This document shows, piece by piece, positions 16,756-24,994 of a stretch of 64,000 nucleotides of DNA. The DNA is taken from assembly GCF_000309385.1 (NCBI RefSeq), contig NZ_JH976538.1, positions 70,709 through 134,708 of the forward strand, given 5' to 3'. Every line of letters begins with the position of its first letter. Position 1 is the first letter of the stretch. The translations under genes were made by a program, and so were the position numbers. A model generated the notes under the pieces. It did not search any database and was not told the DNA's origin. It saw nothing but the letters and a program-made list of their open reading frames with translations. The DNA comes from Nodosilinea nodulosa PCC 7104. Lineage in GTDB: Bacteria > Cyanobacteriota > Cyanobacteriia > Phormidesmidales > Phormidesmidaceae.

Positions 16756-17275
16756 GGTAATCACCCTGGTTTAATAGCTTCAGCAAAGTAGAGTCGCCAA
16801 ACCCGTTTTTCCCAGGCCCTACGTTAAAACAGAAGCACACCAAAGCCGAAAACTGGTCATCACTTACACTGGTCTTAACCGCAGCTTCTACGTGATCCTC
16901 AAATTTTTCTAAATCTTCTACTAAAAACTGATCGGCCTGTGCTTGGCTAATCGTCATGCCGGGGGTGACACCTTTGATGTGACCATAGCCAATGGTCCAA
17001 ACACCACTGCCGTCATCGTAGGCTTTTAACTCACAGCCTTCAAACGCCTTTAGCAACGTCAATCCCTGGGTATTTATATGACGCCCACCTCGCCGTGTTA
17101 CAACATCAGGGGGTTGTTTGTCTCCGGGGGCGATCGTAAACATTTCAGCGAGGCTAAATTGCAGAGCCTCAATGAGTAAATTAATCTGTCCCTGGGTTTC
17201 TATTAATTTTACTGCTTGGTCATCTTCATATTCATACAAACTACCGTCGGCGTACAGTTCAAGTGTTCTGACCAT
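16748..17275 (-). pseudogene. GH24 (T4-type) lysozyme, N-terminal half, disrupted by insertion
   Basis: 175 residues, of which the last few are read from the insertion sequence. After an N-terminal region of about 65 residues of unknown role, LKAFEGCELKAYDDGSGVWT and IGYGH make up the active site of a GH24 lysozyme/endolysin: Glu79 in FEG is the expected catalytic acid, with an Asp near 87 and Thr near 94. DDQFSALVCFCFNVG is the conserved helix after the catalytic cleft. The gene lacks a signal peptide. AGGAG stands 11 bases upstream of the ATG. Before insertion the gene ran from 17275 to 15033 and encoded a lysozyme-PGBD fusion of 300 residues. The lysozyme core is cut shortly before its C-terminal helices, so activity of the fragment is doubtful. 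Confidence 0.88.
16756..16765. repeat. Target-site duplication, right copy
   Basis: GGTAATCACC directly after the right inverted repeat of the ISAs1-type element, identical to the copy at 15416-15425. Confidence 0.92.
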
Positions 17276-17389
17276 TTTTTTATCATCTCCTGATGACTAG
17301 CTTAGATACTCTCATGGGCCCAAGGCTAGGATTTCAGTTCTTCATATTTTTATAGTTAGAACATTCTCTGGTTGTAAAGATTCAGGGAG

Positions 17390-17860
17390 TTACGCAGCCA
17401 AAGGGGTTTCCTCTTCTGCTGGGGTTTGAGGCAGTAGGTCAGGGTGCTCATGCCCAAACCGTTCTGCATGAATAGCTTGGGTCAAGAAGTCCAACACATC
17501 CCGCTGTTGCATTTGCAGTGAGGTGACCACGGTTAACCTGCGAGCAACAAACTCACTCCCCGTTTGAGATTGAGCACCAAAACTGATGCGACGCCAGATC
17601 ACAGCGGGACGCAATGCACGCTCTGCGACGTTATTGGTGGGTTCCACTCCCATGATCTCGACAACCATCCACATGTCCAACTCAATAACCAGGAGTTGTC
17701 TGCAGGTGCGCACCGTTTTGGCCAGTGGGGTCTTTCCCTGGGCTCCAATGTCGTAGCTTGTGGCCTCTTGAAGCCATCGGTTGACCTCCACCTGGAATGG
17801 CTGAACCGCCTAGCGGAAGGCCTCGCGAGTCAGGGTGCCATCTCGCACTTGATACCTGCT
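17390..17860 (-). pseudogene. IS66-type transposase, C-terminal fragment
   Basis: The open part from 17791 encodes 133 residues ending the IS66 transposase: EPTNNVAERALRPAVIWRRI followed by SFGAQSQTGSEFVARRL is the diagnostic block around the last catalytic Glu. Reading further upstream in the same frame gives RDGTLTREAFR, then an in-frame TAG at about 17812-17814, then the Met-containing remainder, so the gene carries at least one nonsense mutation. Nothing upstream of about 17860 continues the gene. Inverted repeats of an IS66 element are not visible. This is debris of an inactive element. Confidence 0.82.
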
Positions 17861-18006
17861 ACCCCGCGCTCTAGTATTCTTGGGCTGCCTGGTTGCGATC
17901 GCGGTTATTACCGAGTCCCTCCGCTAATAAAGGGGTATCAACTTAAGCCGGGACAGGTTGTCTGTACGGCGTTGCATAATTGAAAGATGAATTAGGGGAA
18001 TCTGCG

Positions 18007-18734
18007 ATGCAATGTCCGGAGTGTGGAGCCACTCATATCCGTAAAAATGGCAAGAGGAAAGATAAGCAAAACCACATCTGCGTAGCCTGCGGTCGTCAGT
18101 TTATCGATGCTTACGACTCTCACCGAGGGTACTCAGACGAGGTCAGGCGTGAGTGTCTCAAACTGTACACCAACGGTCTCGGATTTCGAGCCATTGAGCG
18201 GGTCAAAGGGGTGCATCATACGACGGTGATCCTTTGGGTGAAGCAAGTCGGCAAACAACTCCCCGACGCATACGACCCTGAAACAACGCCAGAGGTCGGC
18301 GAACTCGACGAATTGGAAACCTTTGTCGGCCAAAAAAAACAAGATTTGGCTGTGGACAGCCGTTGACCACTTCAAAAAAGGGATTTTGGGCTGGGTACTG
18401 GGTGACCATAGTGCTGAAACCTTTGCCCCACTCTGGTCCATCGTTGCGGCCTGGAACTGCTATTTCTATGTCACCAATGGCTGGTCAGTGTATCCCGGCT
18501 TCATTCCAGAAGGCGATCAGATTGTCTCCAAAACCTACATGACTCGGGTCGTTCGCGCAGCGTCTCCCCTTGGGAGAAGGCGAAAACACTCGGTTACGCC
18601 ACTATCTAGCTCGACTGCACCGCAAAACACTGTGCTATTCCAAGTCCGTAGAAATGCTGGCTCACTCTGTTCGATTATTACTTCACTACCTCAAGTTCGA
18701 TGATGTTCCAGTCCCTGTCAGGTTCATCCCTTAA
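18007..18734 (+). pseudogene. IS1 transposase (InsA-InsB), disrupted
   Basis: The start at 18007 gives the familiar MQCPECGATHIRKNG zinc-ribbon beginning of cyanobacterial IS1 InsA; AGGGGA lies upstream. InsA ends after 18366. The InsB part (KIWLWTAVDHFKKGILGWVL, then GDHSAETFAPLW) is in another frame, and the two meet at an A8 tract at 18332-18339. Joining needs a +1 (equivalently -2) shift, whereas classic IS1 uses -1, so this may be a mutation rather than programmed slippage. In addition, about 25 extra bases at 18551-18575 interrupt the InsB end: the expected continuation (VEGENTRLRHYLARLHRKTL) resumes in a different frame after it. The protein is therefore inactive. Confidence 0.8.
18551..18575. 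repeat. Short palindromic insert inside the IS1 transposase gene
   Basis: The 25 bases that break the InsB reading frame begin GTTCGCGCAGCGTCTCCCC and form a hairpin with the following bases (TCTCCC / GGGAGA, three-base loop). The wording TTCGCGxAGCGTxTCCC...GGGAGA is familiar from small repeats scattered through cyanobacterial genomes. Removing these bases restores the conserved IS1 protein sequence, so this is a genuine insertion of a tiny repeat. Confidence 0.65.
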
Positions 18735-18988
18735 TTCAGCAACGCCTTATTTTCTATGGCATCTACATCCTGCGACGGGCGGATCTCAAGCAGCATAACG
18801 AGCGTTTCATCGACGGGGATTTGATCGGGCAGCTTTAGGTAATCTTCAACCGCTACCCGCTCGCCTTCGTTGCTGGGGTCACAGACCTGGGTGAAGTCTG
18901 TGGCTTTGCCAACGGTAGGAGGTGTGCTGCCACAGCCACTCGCCAGGGCAAACAAAACTATGGAATAGGTGAAGTGTTTTCGGGTCAT
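18731..18988 (-). pseudogene. Small lipoprotein, 3' end replaced by IS1
   Basis: Preceded by AAGGAGACACT, a good ribosome binding site. The 85-residue frame begins MTRKHFTYSIVLFALASGCG, a lipoprotein signal peptide with lipobox LASGC, so the product would be lipid-anchored after Cys19. The rest (e.g. VAVEDYLKLPDQIPVDETLV) has no family I recognise. The last residues come from the IS1 inverted repeat that starts at 18746, so the native C-terminus is missing. The ATG overlaps the stop of the membrane protein upstream (ATGA), which shows that both were in one operon. Confidence 0.65.
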
Positions 18989-19500
18989 AGTGTCTCCTTG
19001 AAATATCTATCAGTGATGATCTGAACACCGGCCCCAGCAAATCCAACCCCAAAGAGGACGCCAGATAGGACGAATAGAGCACTCAAATTTGGTATAAAGT
19101 AGCCCATAAACCCGAGAATTGTAGACAGCAGCCAGCAAACCGAAATCCATTTAGGTAACTGACCCGCCCGCCAAGTACCCACGGCAAACGCGCTGAGGCC
19201 GATGGTAAACATTGAAGCCCCAAGCGGGTACAGCGCAATGCCTGCCATTTCGCCAGTTCGAATTAGCATGAGGCCGATTACGGCTAGAAGGAACCCAAAA
19301 GATCCCCAGGCTCCCGATTTTTGATGCTGAAATCCATACAGGCTCAGGAGGCCAAATAGGATAAAAATATCGATTAGAAGGTAAAGGGGCGCGATCGCGT
19401 TATCCAGCAGGGTAGTCGGCAAAAATGAGGTCACGCCGCGCAGAATGCCCGCCATAATCGCCGCCAGACTCCCCAGTCGAATTAGCTCAACGCTAGACAT
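18985..19500 (-). CDS. Small multi-pass membrane protein (DUF4386-like)
   Basis: 171 residues with five or six hydrophobic helices, e.g. ELIRLGSLAAIMAGILRGV, APLYLLIDIFILFGLLSLYG and LSALFVLSGVLFGVGFAGAG. The pattern recalls DUF4386 and other small integral membrane proteins but no diagnostic motif is clear, so the family is tentative. AAGGAA lies directly before the ATG. The stop codon overlaps the start of the lipoprotein gene by 4 bases, giving a two-gene operon. Function unknown. Confidence 0.65.
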   Translation of the reverse strand: MSSVELIRLGSLAAIMAGILRGVTSFLPTTLLDNAIAPLYLLIDIFILFGLLSLYGFQHQKSGAWGSFGFLLAVIGLMLIRTGEMAGIALYPLGASMFTIGLSAFAVGTWRAGQLPKWISVCWLLSTILGFMGYFIPNLSALFVLSGVLFGVGFAGAGVQIITDRYFKETL

Positions 19501-19523
19501 TTCCTTGGTCTCCGGTAGCCATA

Positions 19524-19739
19524 CTATTGCTTCCCTTCAAACTCGTAATAGCAGTCAGCTTTGAAGGTCACGGTAATATCATCCTGGCCCAGGATAATCC
19601 ACTCACCAACATGGCGAAATCGTTTGATTCCGTGGTCCGTAATGCGACCCAGAGAGGTGTTTAAGAAAAGATTTAGGGTTCCATCGACTCCATCATTTAA
19701 TACTGTGTCTCGATTAAAAAAATGAACGCTGATTGTCAT
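19524..19739 (-). CDS. Small hypothetical protein overlapping the RTX fragment
   Basis: 71 residues starting at an ATG inside the end of the RTX fragment (positions 19737-19739). The sequence (VLNDGVDGTLNLFLNTSLG, then EWIILGQDDITVTFKADCYY) looks like a beta-rich protein rather than a shadow frame and ends at 19524, just before the membrane-protein operon. It may be a real small gene, or the genuine C-terminus of the RTX protein moved into another frame by an indel in the T7 tract at about 19714-19722. No ribosome binding site is clear. Confidence 0.4.
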   Translation of the reverse strand: MTISVHFFNRDTVLNDGVDGTLNLFLNTSLGRITDHGIKRFRHVGEWIILGQDDITVTFKADCYYEFEGKQ

Positions 19740-20229
19740 TGCCGGTACCCCCGCGAGCAGAGCCGTTACCAATGTCAATGAAATCGTTGTCGTCGCCACC
19801 ATAGACTACATCGAATCCGTAATAGCTATAAATTCTGTCGTTACCAGCGCCGCCATGAATGGTGTCGTTTTTTTGGTCAATTTCGCCACCACCGCTGATG
19901 ACGAAATCATAGATGTAATCATTACCGTTGCCGCCATCAAGGAGGTCTGCGCCGTAACTCCCATATAAAGAGCTGTCGCCAGCGCCGCCATTGAGAGAAT
20001 CGTTGCCCTTGACACAGTCTATTATGTCGTTACCAAAATTGGGATCCAGAACGTCATTGCCATCGTTGCCATAGAGAGTGTCGTTGCCATTCCCAAAGCG
20101 TTGGAAGTCGCTGTATATGGAACCCTCACCTCTGATGGCTTCGTTTCCGCTGTAGGAGAAAGTGCTCTTCTTTGTGATGTCATAATAGGCGTCCGTGTCA
20201 GTTGTAATCGATGGTGATTGATGAATGCT
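19714..20229 (-). pseudogene. Hemolysin-type calcium-binding repeat (RTX) protein fragment
   Basis: A frame open for 172 codons with no ATG, directly after a stop at 20230-20232. It contains GGxGxDxxx-type nonapeptides such as NGNDTLYGNDGNDVL, GGAGDSSLYGSYGADLL and GGAGNDRIYSYYG, the calcium-binding beta-roll of secreted RTX proteins. It ends at a TAA in a T/A-rich run. The N-terminal part (DITKKSTFSYSGNEAIRGEG) is related to a fragment at 33242-33373. With neither a start nor the usual C-terminal domain this is most likely a truncated gene. Confidence 0.65.
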
Positions 20230-20271
20230 TTAGAACCATGAGAAGCGGAAATGACTTGGTTGACCTTACAT

Positions 20272-20538
20272 TTAGGCCGCCATCGAGCCGCCATCAAATT
20301 TGGATAAGACTACGTTTTGGCTGGGTTTCGGACGATAAAATTGACGCTGGTAAGCATTCCCTCGATAGCATAGAATCACCGTTTCTAAAACCGATTCGAT
20401 CGCTGCAGGTGTTGCGAGAGGAAGGATATATTCATATGAGTTACCTCGGTAGGTAAGTTTGATTTTTAGTTGATTAGAAGCAGCAGTCTGCATTGGGATG
20501 GTCGTTTCGTAAGAATTGCCTCGATAGGTAAGTCTCAT
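20272..20538 (-). CDS. DUF4278 domain protein
   Basis: 88 residues with three copies of the DUF4278 signature: LTYRGNSYE at the N-terminus, LTYRGNSYEY in the middle and LCYRGNAYQRQ near the end. AGGAG stands eight bases before the ATG. DUF4278 proteins are short, cyanobacteria-specific and of unknown function; they usually carry one copy, so the three-fold repeat is unusual. It is upstream of the RTX fragment on the same strand. Confidence 0.82.
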   Translation of the reverse strand: MRLTYRGNSYETTIPMQTAASNQLKIKLTYRGNSYEYILPLATPAAIESVLETVILCYRGNAYQRQFYRPKPSQNVVLSKFDGGSMAA

Positions 20539-20615
20539 GAGTCAGTCTCCTATTGAATTAGTTAGATGTTGCTCTACCGGATGTCTTTTTTGAATCAAAA
20601 TTTCTGATTAATGCT

Positions 20616-20691
20616 TGTCATTCTCGTGAAAACGGTAGGCTATGGGAAGCAACACACTCTTGGATGGATTCCCATGTAGGCGGGAATGACA
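20616..20691 (-). repeat. 76-bp palindrome-ended dispersed repeat, copy 1
   Basis: The element starts TGTCATTCTCG and ends CGGGAATGACA, so the ends are inverted repeats of about 9-11 bases. On the minus strand it reads TGTCATTCCCGCC...GGGAATCCA, matching the start of the copy at 59927-60002. Both copies are exactly 76 bases long; the middle parts differ. Confidence 0.65.
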
Positions 20692-20830
20692 GTCAAAGGC
20701 AGGGAATCACTATTTCTTTAACCACAATTGGTCTCCTTGTAAGCGCATTCTGGGTTTGGCACTCTGCCAAAACTTTTGGCCGCTGAGACAGCGCAGTGCC
20801 CCAGAAACCAACTATGCTTGAGGCCGCCCG

Positions 20831-20877
20831 CAACGTCCAGGACAGTTGGCCAGTTAAGTTGGCCACTTAACTCTGGC
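20831..20877 (-). repeat. 46-bp dispersed repeat, copy 1 (inverted)
   Basis: On the minus strand this reads GCCAGAGTTAAGTGGCCAAC followed by TTAACTGGCCAACTGTCCTG and GACGTT. It is nearly identical to 30712-30757 and clearly related to 31390-31435, both of which are in the opposite orientation. The core is itself palindromic (AGTTAAG/CTTAACT around GGCCA). Copies 1 and 2 bracket the 9.8 kb that hold the two NB-ARC-WD40 genes and the permease. Confidence 0.75.
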
Positions 20878-21031
20878 CTGAGAGCAACATCACAATCGAA
20901 GCACCATTGTTCGAGAGCACCATTCCCGGTTTGCCTTCCAGCCGAAGATTGAGCATCCGCTCACAGGACACATAAACCTTGGTAATGGATGGGATGGATG
21001 GCGACCCCAATCGCCAGGTCGATCAGCGCCC

Positions 21032-24000
21032 TTAGCCAGCTGCGATCGCCCCTAATGCCTGCAAAGTTGCTTTTTGCGCTGCCGTGATTCCCGTGACCTC
21101 GGTAATGTTCATGCCTTCGTAGGGTCGGTCAGTTCTGAGGGTTTTCAGGCATTCGCCCGTGTTGATATTCCATAGCCGGATCGTTTCATCGGTGCTGCCG
21201 CTGGCCAGTAGTTGATTGAAGGGTGATTCTTCAGCGTCATCGGTTGCAATCTGATCGTCGGCAGGGCTAAAGGCAATGGACCGCACCCAGCCCGTATGGC
21301 CAGGCATGGTTCGCAATACTTGGCCGGTTTCGATATCCCAAAGCTTAATAGTCTGATCATAGCTACCGGTGGCTAAATACTGACCAGTTGCGTCAAAGGC
21401 AATGGAGGAAACCGAGCTATTGTGCTCTTTGAGAATAGCTAGGGTTTCCCCGGTAGTAATATCCCAAAGTCGGACGGTTTTATCTTCACTGCCACTGGCC
21501 AGAACCAGCCCCATTGAATGCGGCTGTGGCATAAAAGCTAGGGACCAAATCCAGCTGGTGTGGCCCGCTAAAATCGCTAATAGTTTGCCCGTCGCAACAT
21601 CCCAGAGCCGGATAGTGGCATCATCGCTACCGCTGGCCAGAATTTGCTGATGGAGACTGCCTGCAAAGTGCTGGGGCGCAAAGGCCACCGTCATCACGTC
21701 CCCTTGATGTCCTTCTAGGGCATGGAGCAGTTGACCGGTCGCGGCATCCCAAAGGCAAACGAGGTCATCTTCGCCGCTGCTGGCCACCAGATGACCACAG
21801 GGGCTAAAAGCTACAGCGCGCACTCGGTCGGTGTGTCGGTCTAAATGGTGCAGCCGTTGACCGGTGGCGACATCCCAAAGGCACAGGGTATGGTCATGGC
21901 TACCGGTGACCAATCGCTGCCCGGTGGGGCTCTGACCCGCTGAACGGTTGGCCCCTGTCCGGGGGTCGTAGGCCAAGCCTCGAACCCAATCGGTATGCCC
22001 AGAGAGGGTTTGAGAGATTTTCCCGGTTGCCACATCCCAGATCCGTACCCGGTGGTCGTGTCCACCGCTAGCTAGGGTAAATCTGGCACTAGGCGAGACC
22101 CCTGGGGCAAAGGCAACGCTCTGTACACCACAGGTATGCCCCCGCAAAACCTTGATCATTTGCCCGGTGGCGGCATCCCAGAGCCGCACGGTTTGGTCGT
22201 AGCTACCGCTGGCTAGGGTTTGATCATCGGGGCTAAAGGCAATGGAGGTAACGGGTTTGCTGTGCCCTGATAGGACTCTTAATAGCTGACCGGTTTCACT
22301 ATGCCACAGCCGAATGGTTTGATCCTCACTGCTACTGGCCAGGACACAGCTCGATTGCTCGGTTCGGATGGTTGATTTTTGGGTTAGCGGGTCTGGCAGA
22401 GGTCGAGATGCAAAGGCAACGGCCAGCACTCGACCACTGTGGCTGAGGCTGTTTAACAAATGCCCGGTGGGCATACTCCAAAGCCGAATGGTGTAATCGT
22501 GGCTGCCACTGGACAGGATCTGACCATCGGGGCTAAAGGCCACTGAACTCACCGCCTGCTGATGCCCTTCTAAAACAGCCAGGCATTCGCCGGTACTTAC
22601 AGCCCATAACCGGATGGTTTGGTCTTCGCTACCGCTGGCTAACCACTGGCCGTCAGGGCTGAAGCAGATGCAGCAGACTCGACTTCTATGCCCCTGTAGC
22701 GTAGCTAAGAGTTTACCAGTCGCGGACTCCCAGAGGCGCAGGGTGCGATCGTCACTACAACTGGCCAGGAGAGTGCCATCGGGGCTAAAAGTAACCGCCC
22801 AAACCCAGTCGGTATGGGCTTGCAGAACGTGAGAACAGGCCCCCGTCAAACGGTTCCACAGGCGAATCGTTTGATCTTCGCTACAGCTGGCCAGGGTTTT
22901 ACTGTCTGGGCTAAAGGCCACCGACCAAACCCAGTTACCATGCCCTTTTAGCGTCAATAGGGGCTGTCCTGTGGGGAGATCCCAGAGATAAATTTGACCG
23001 TTTGTGTCGGCGGTGGCCAAGCATTGGCCATCGGGGCTAAAGGCAACAGAGAGCGCGCTTTCAAGCGTTTGGGTAAAAATAGTTTTGCTCAAATCGGCGT
23101 TTTGAAAATTGACTTGGCGTAGATGAATCTGTTGCAGATAGCCGTGCCAAATTTTTAAACCAGAAAAGTCATAGCCGGTTAGATCAAGGTTGAGATGGCA
23201 GCAGAGATTGATCAGGTTTCCTCCGCCGTAATTAGTGGCGGGACGATGCAGGAATTGCAGAAGTTGCAGGATTTCTCTCAGGTGAGCTTCTAATGTCTGG
23301 GGAGAGTTGAGTTCGGCCTGCAGCCGCCCACTAATGACCCCTAATATCAATCGTGCTTGACTGACTCGAATATAGGCTTTGACCGTTGTCTTAATCAGCG
23401 CAACTTCGTTAAATAGGGTTAACTGTTTTGTCAGTAATTCCGCAACAATTTCGTTAACTAAGCGATTAGTTACATATTCCATGACTACGGGCTGCTGGGT
23501 GTAGTATCCCGACTTACGCTCAATTAGCGATCGCCCGCTCAAGGATTCGAGGGCTGTGAGCAAACTCGCCCGCGATACCGTCGGCATGATATCGTCTTCC
23601 AGTTCGGCAATCGTTGTCCAGTCTCGGTTAATCGCCAGCCAGTACAGGATGATTTTCTCCAGGTCGGATAAGCGCTCAAACTGCTGGTCGAGCAGGCGGC
23701 GGAGCCCGTTAAACACCAGGGTATCTTGCTGGAGAAATAGCCCAATGTCACCGTCAAATAAATCGCGAATTGAGGTGGCGACAATCTTTAGCGCCAGCGG
23801 ATTGCACCGATAGCGATCGCCCAACTCCTGTTTCTGTAGCTCTGAGCCCCCTAATTTCATCGCCTCAATTAACGCGGCTGATGTTTCTGGGGAGCCCATT
23901 AGGGGAAATACCCGCGTTGCCAGTTCTGCGCCCTCAAATCGAGCAATTTCGGCGGGTTTCTCACGACTGGTTAATATCAAACAGCTCTGATGCCGGGTTT

Positions 24001-24736
24001 CGGCCACGACGCGCAGCAGCTCAGCGTAGGCTTCGTAGCCGGGGCGATACTGCCCCGCCTGCTCACCGGCCTCTAGCAGCGTCTCCAGGTTGTCTAGCAC
24101 AATCAGACAGCGATGATTGCGCAGGCAAGTAAGTAAGCTGCCCAAAGTCGCTTTAAGATCCTGCTGCCCCGAGAGGAATGGCACCAATTCGGCCAGCAGG
24201 GTGTCTAGGGGTGGGGCGTTGCGCAGCGATCGCCAGATCACGTAGCTAAACTGATCCTGCACCTGTTCGGCGAGCTTAACCGACAGCGCCGTTTTGCCAA
24301 TGCCGCCGATGCCTAGCAGGCAGACCAAGCGGCAGTAGTCTGGCCCGATCCACTGGCTGAGGGTGGTGAGTTCTGACCTGCGTCCGTAGAATAACGAGAC
24401 ATCCAGCGCCTCTCCCCAGTCTTGGGCGATGGCCTGTACGGACCGAGGCTCGGCTGCTGTTGCCTCTGGCTGGGTGTAATCCTGCTCGGTAAGGCAGAGG
24501 TGGAAGGTGCGAAAGAGGCTTTCTAAGGATTGGCGGTCAACGGCGGTAGTACCATTGCGTATCCGCCCTAAAGAGCGGACGCTGAGCCCAGTTAGATCGC
24601 TCAGCTGCTCTAAGGTGTAGGCATGTCCGCCATTTTTAGCGATCGCCAACTGCTCTTGAGCCTCGTGCAGCCGCTGCAACCCCCAGGCAGAGAGAGCGAC
24701 ACTTCGGCGTTTGCGCTTTTGCGTAGATTTAGCCAT
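21032..24736 (-). CDS. HTH - NB-ARC ATPase - 14x WD40 STAND protein
   Basis: 1234 residues. Residues 39-85 are an HTH domain (YTLEQLSDLTGLSVRSLGRI) of the kind that starts many cyanobacterial STAND proteins. The NB-ARC ATPase has P-loop LLGIGGIGKTAL at about 141-151, Walker B CLIVLDNLETL and sensor-like CLILTSREK. A helical region and a pentapeptide-like bridge (NLCCHLNLDLTGYDFSGLKI) lead into 14 WD40 repeats from about 590 to 1190 (first LESALSVAFSPDGQ, last GHTGWVRSIAFSPADD), so two seven-bladed propellers. The C-terminus RPYEGMNITEVTGITAAQ is also conserved in the paralog at 26712. Family knowledge: NTP-driven switch in which propellers sense and the N-terminal module signals. Here no enzymatic effector is fused; the output may be through the HTH. 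AGGGA abuts the ATG. Confidence 0.9.
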   Translation of the reverse strand: MAKSTQKRKRRSVALSAWGLQRLHEAQEQLAIAKNGGHAYTLEQLSDLTGLSVRSLGRIRNGTTAVDRQSLESLFRTFHLCLTEQDYTQPEATAAEPRSVQAIAQDWGEALDVSLFYGRRSELTTLSQWIGPDYCRLVCLLGIGGIGKTALSVKLAEQVQDQFSYVIWRSLRNAPPLDTLLAELVPFLSGQQDLKATLGSLLTCLRNHRCLIVLDNLETLLEAGEQAGQYRPGYEAYAELLRVVAETRHQSCLILTSREKPAEIARFEGAELATRVFPLMGSPETSAALIEAMKLGGSELQKQELGDRYRCNPLALKIVATSIRDLFDGDIGLFLQQDTLVFNGLRRLLDQQFERLSDLEKIILYWLAINRDWTTIAELEDDIMPTVSRASLLTALESLSGRSLIERKSGYYTQQPVVMEYVTNRLVNEIVAELLTKQLTLFNEVALIKTTVKAYIRVSQARLILGVISGRLQAELNSPQTLEAHLREILQLLQFLHRPATNYGGGNLINLCCHLNLDLTGYDFSGLKIWHGYLQQIHLRQVNFQNADLSKTIFTQTLESALSVAFSPDGQCLATADTNGQIYLWDLPTGQPLLTLKGHGNWVWSVAFSPDSKTLASCSEDQTIRLWNRLTGACSHVLQAHTDWVWAVTFSPDGTLLASCSDDRTLRLWESATGKLLATLQGHRSRVCCICFSPDGQWLASGSEDQTIRLWAVSTGECLAVLEGHQQAVSSVAFSPDGQILSSGSHDYTIRLWSMPTGHLLNSLSHSGRVLAVAFASRPLPDPLTQKSTIRTEQSSCVLASSSEDQTIRLWHSETGQLLRVLSGHSKPVTSIAFSPDDQTLASGSYDQTVRLWDAATGQMIKVLRGHTCGVQSVAFAPGVSPSARFTLASGGHDHRVRIWDVATGKISQTLSGHTDWVRGLAYDPRTGANRSAGQSPTGQRLVTGSHDHTLCLWDVATGQRLHHLDRHTDRVRAVAFSPCGHLVASSGEDDLVCLWDAATGQLLHALEGHQGDVMTVAFAPQHFAGSLHQQILASGSDDATIRLWDVATGKLLAILAGHTSWIWSLAFMPQPHSMGLVLASGSEDKTVRLWDITTGETLAILKEHNSSVSSIAFDATGQYLATGSYDQTIKLWDIETGQVLRTMPGHTGWVRSIAFSPADDQIATDDAEESPFNQLLASGSTDETIRLWNINTGECLKTLRTDRPYEGMNITEVTGITAAQKATLQALGAIAAG

Positions 24737-24994
24737 TCCCTATCACGCTGCTTCGCGTCAGAGCGCACCTCTTTAATTCCCAAGTGTAATTTAAGAGTGA
24801 TAGAACCTGTGATCATCCCTATTCAATTCGCTAAACTAATTCCTCGCCTCTCCAATATTTTCTCAATGTGAAATATTAACATCAGAGAAACAGTACCCTT
24901 GAGAGTACTATTCGACTACTGTACGGCAAGGCATAATAAAAACGCCGCCGCTTTTTAATTAAGAATTGTAGCGATCGCTCGACTCAGGTAAAAG

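Larger units (their letters stand above)
17968..18746 (+). mobile_element. IS1-family element, inactivated
   Basis: A 779-bp element with ends GGCGTTGC at 17968-17975 and GCAACGCC at 18739-18746; beyond the first eight bases the two ends stay similar (both contain GAATTA(A)GGG). The size is what is expected for IS1. No target duplication is evident next to the ends (ACTGT-like sequence on the left, TTATTTTCT on the right), so one flank was probably rearranged. The element cuts off the 3' end of a lipoprotein gene on the opposite strand. Confidence 0.75.
20539..21031. other. Intergenic region holding two dispersed repeats
   Basis: About 490 bases with no gene. Two repeats that recur elsewhere in the window are found here: a 76-bp TGTCATTC...GAATGACA element at 20616-20691 and a 46-bp element at 20831-20877. 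Nothing else could be assigned. Confidence 0.6.

Noticed and set aside
14093..17275. Prophage
   Set aside because: Endolysin-like genes are present, but no capsid, tail, terminase, portal or integrase gene is in the window.
18320..18345. Classic programmed -1 frameshift in IS1
   Set aside because: An A8 tract is present at the right place, but the two frames differ by +1 (or -2), so an indel mutation is at least as likely.
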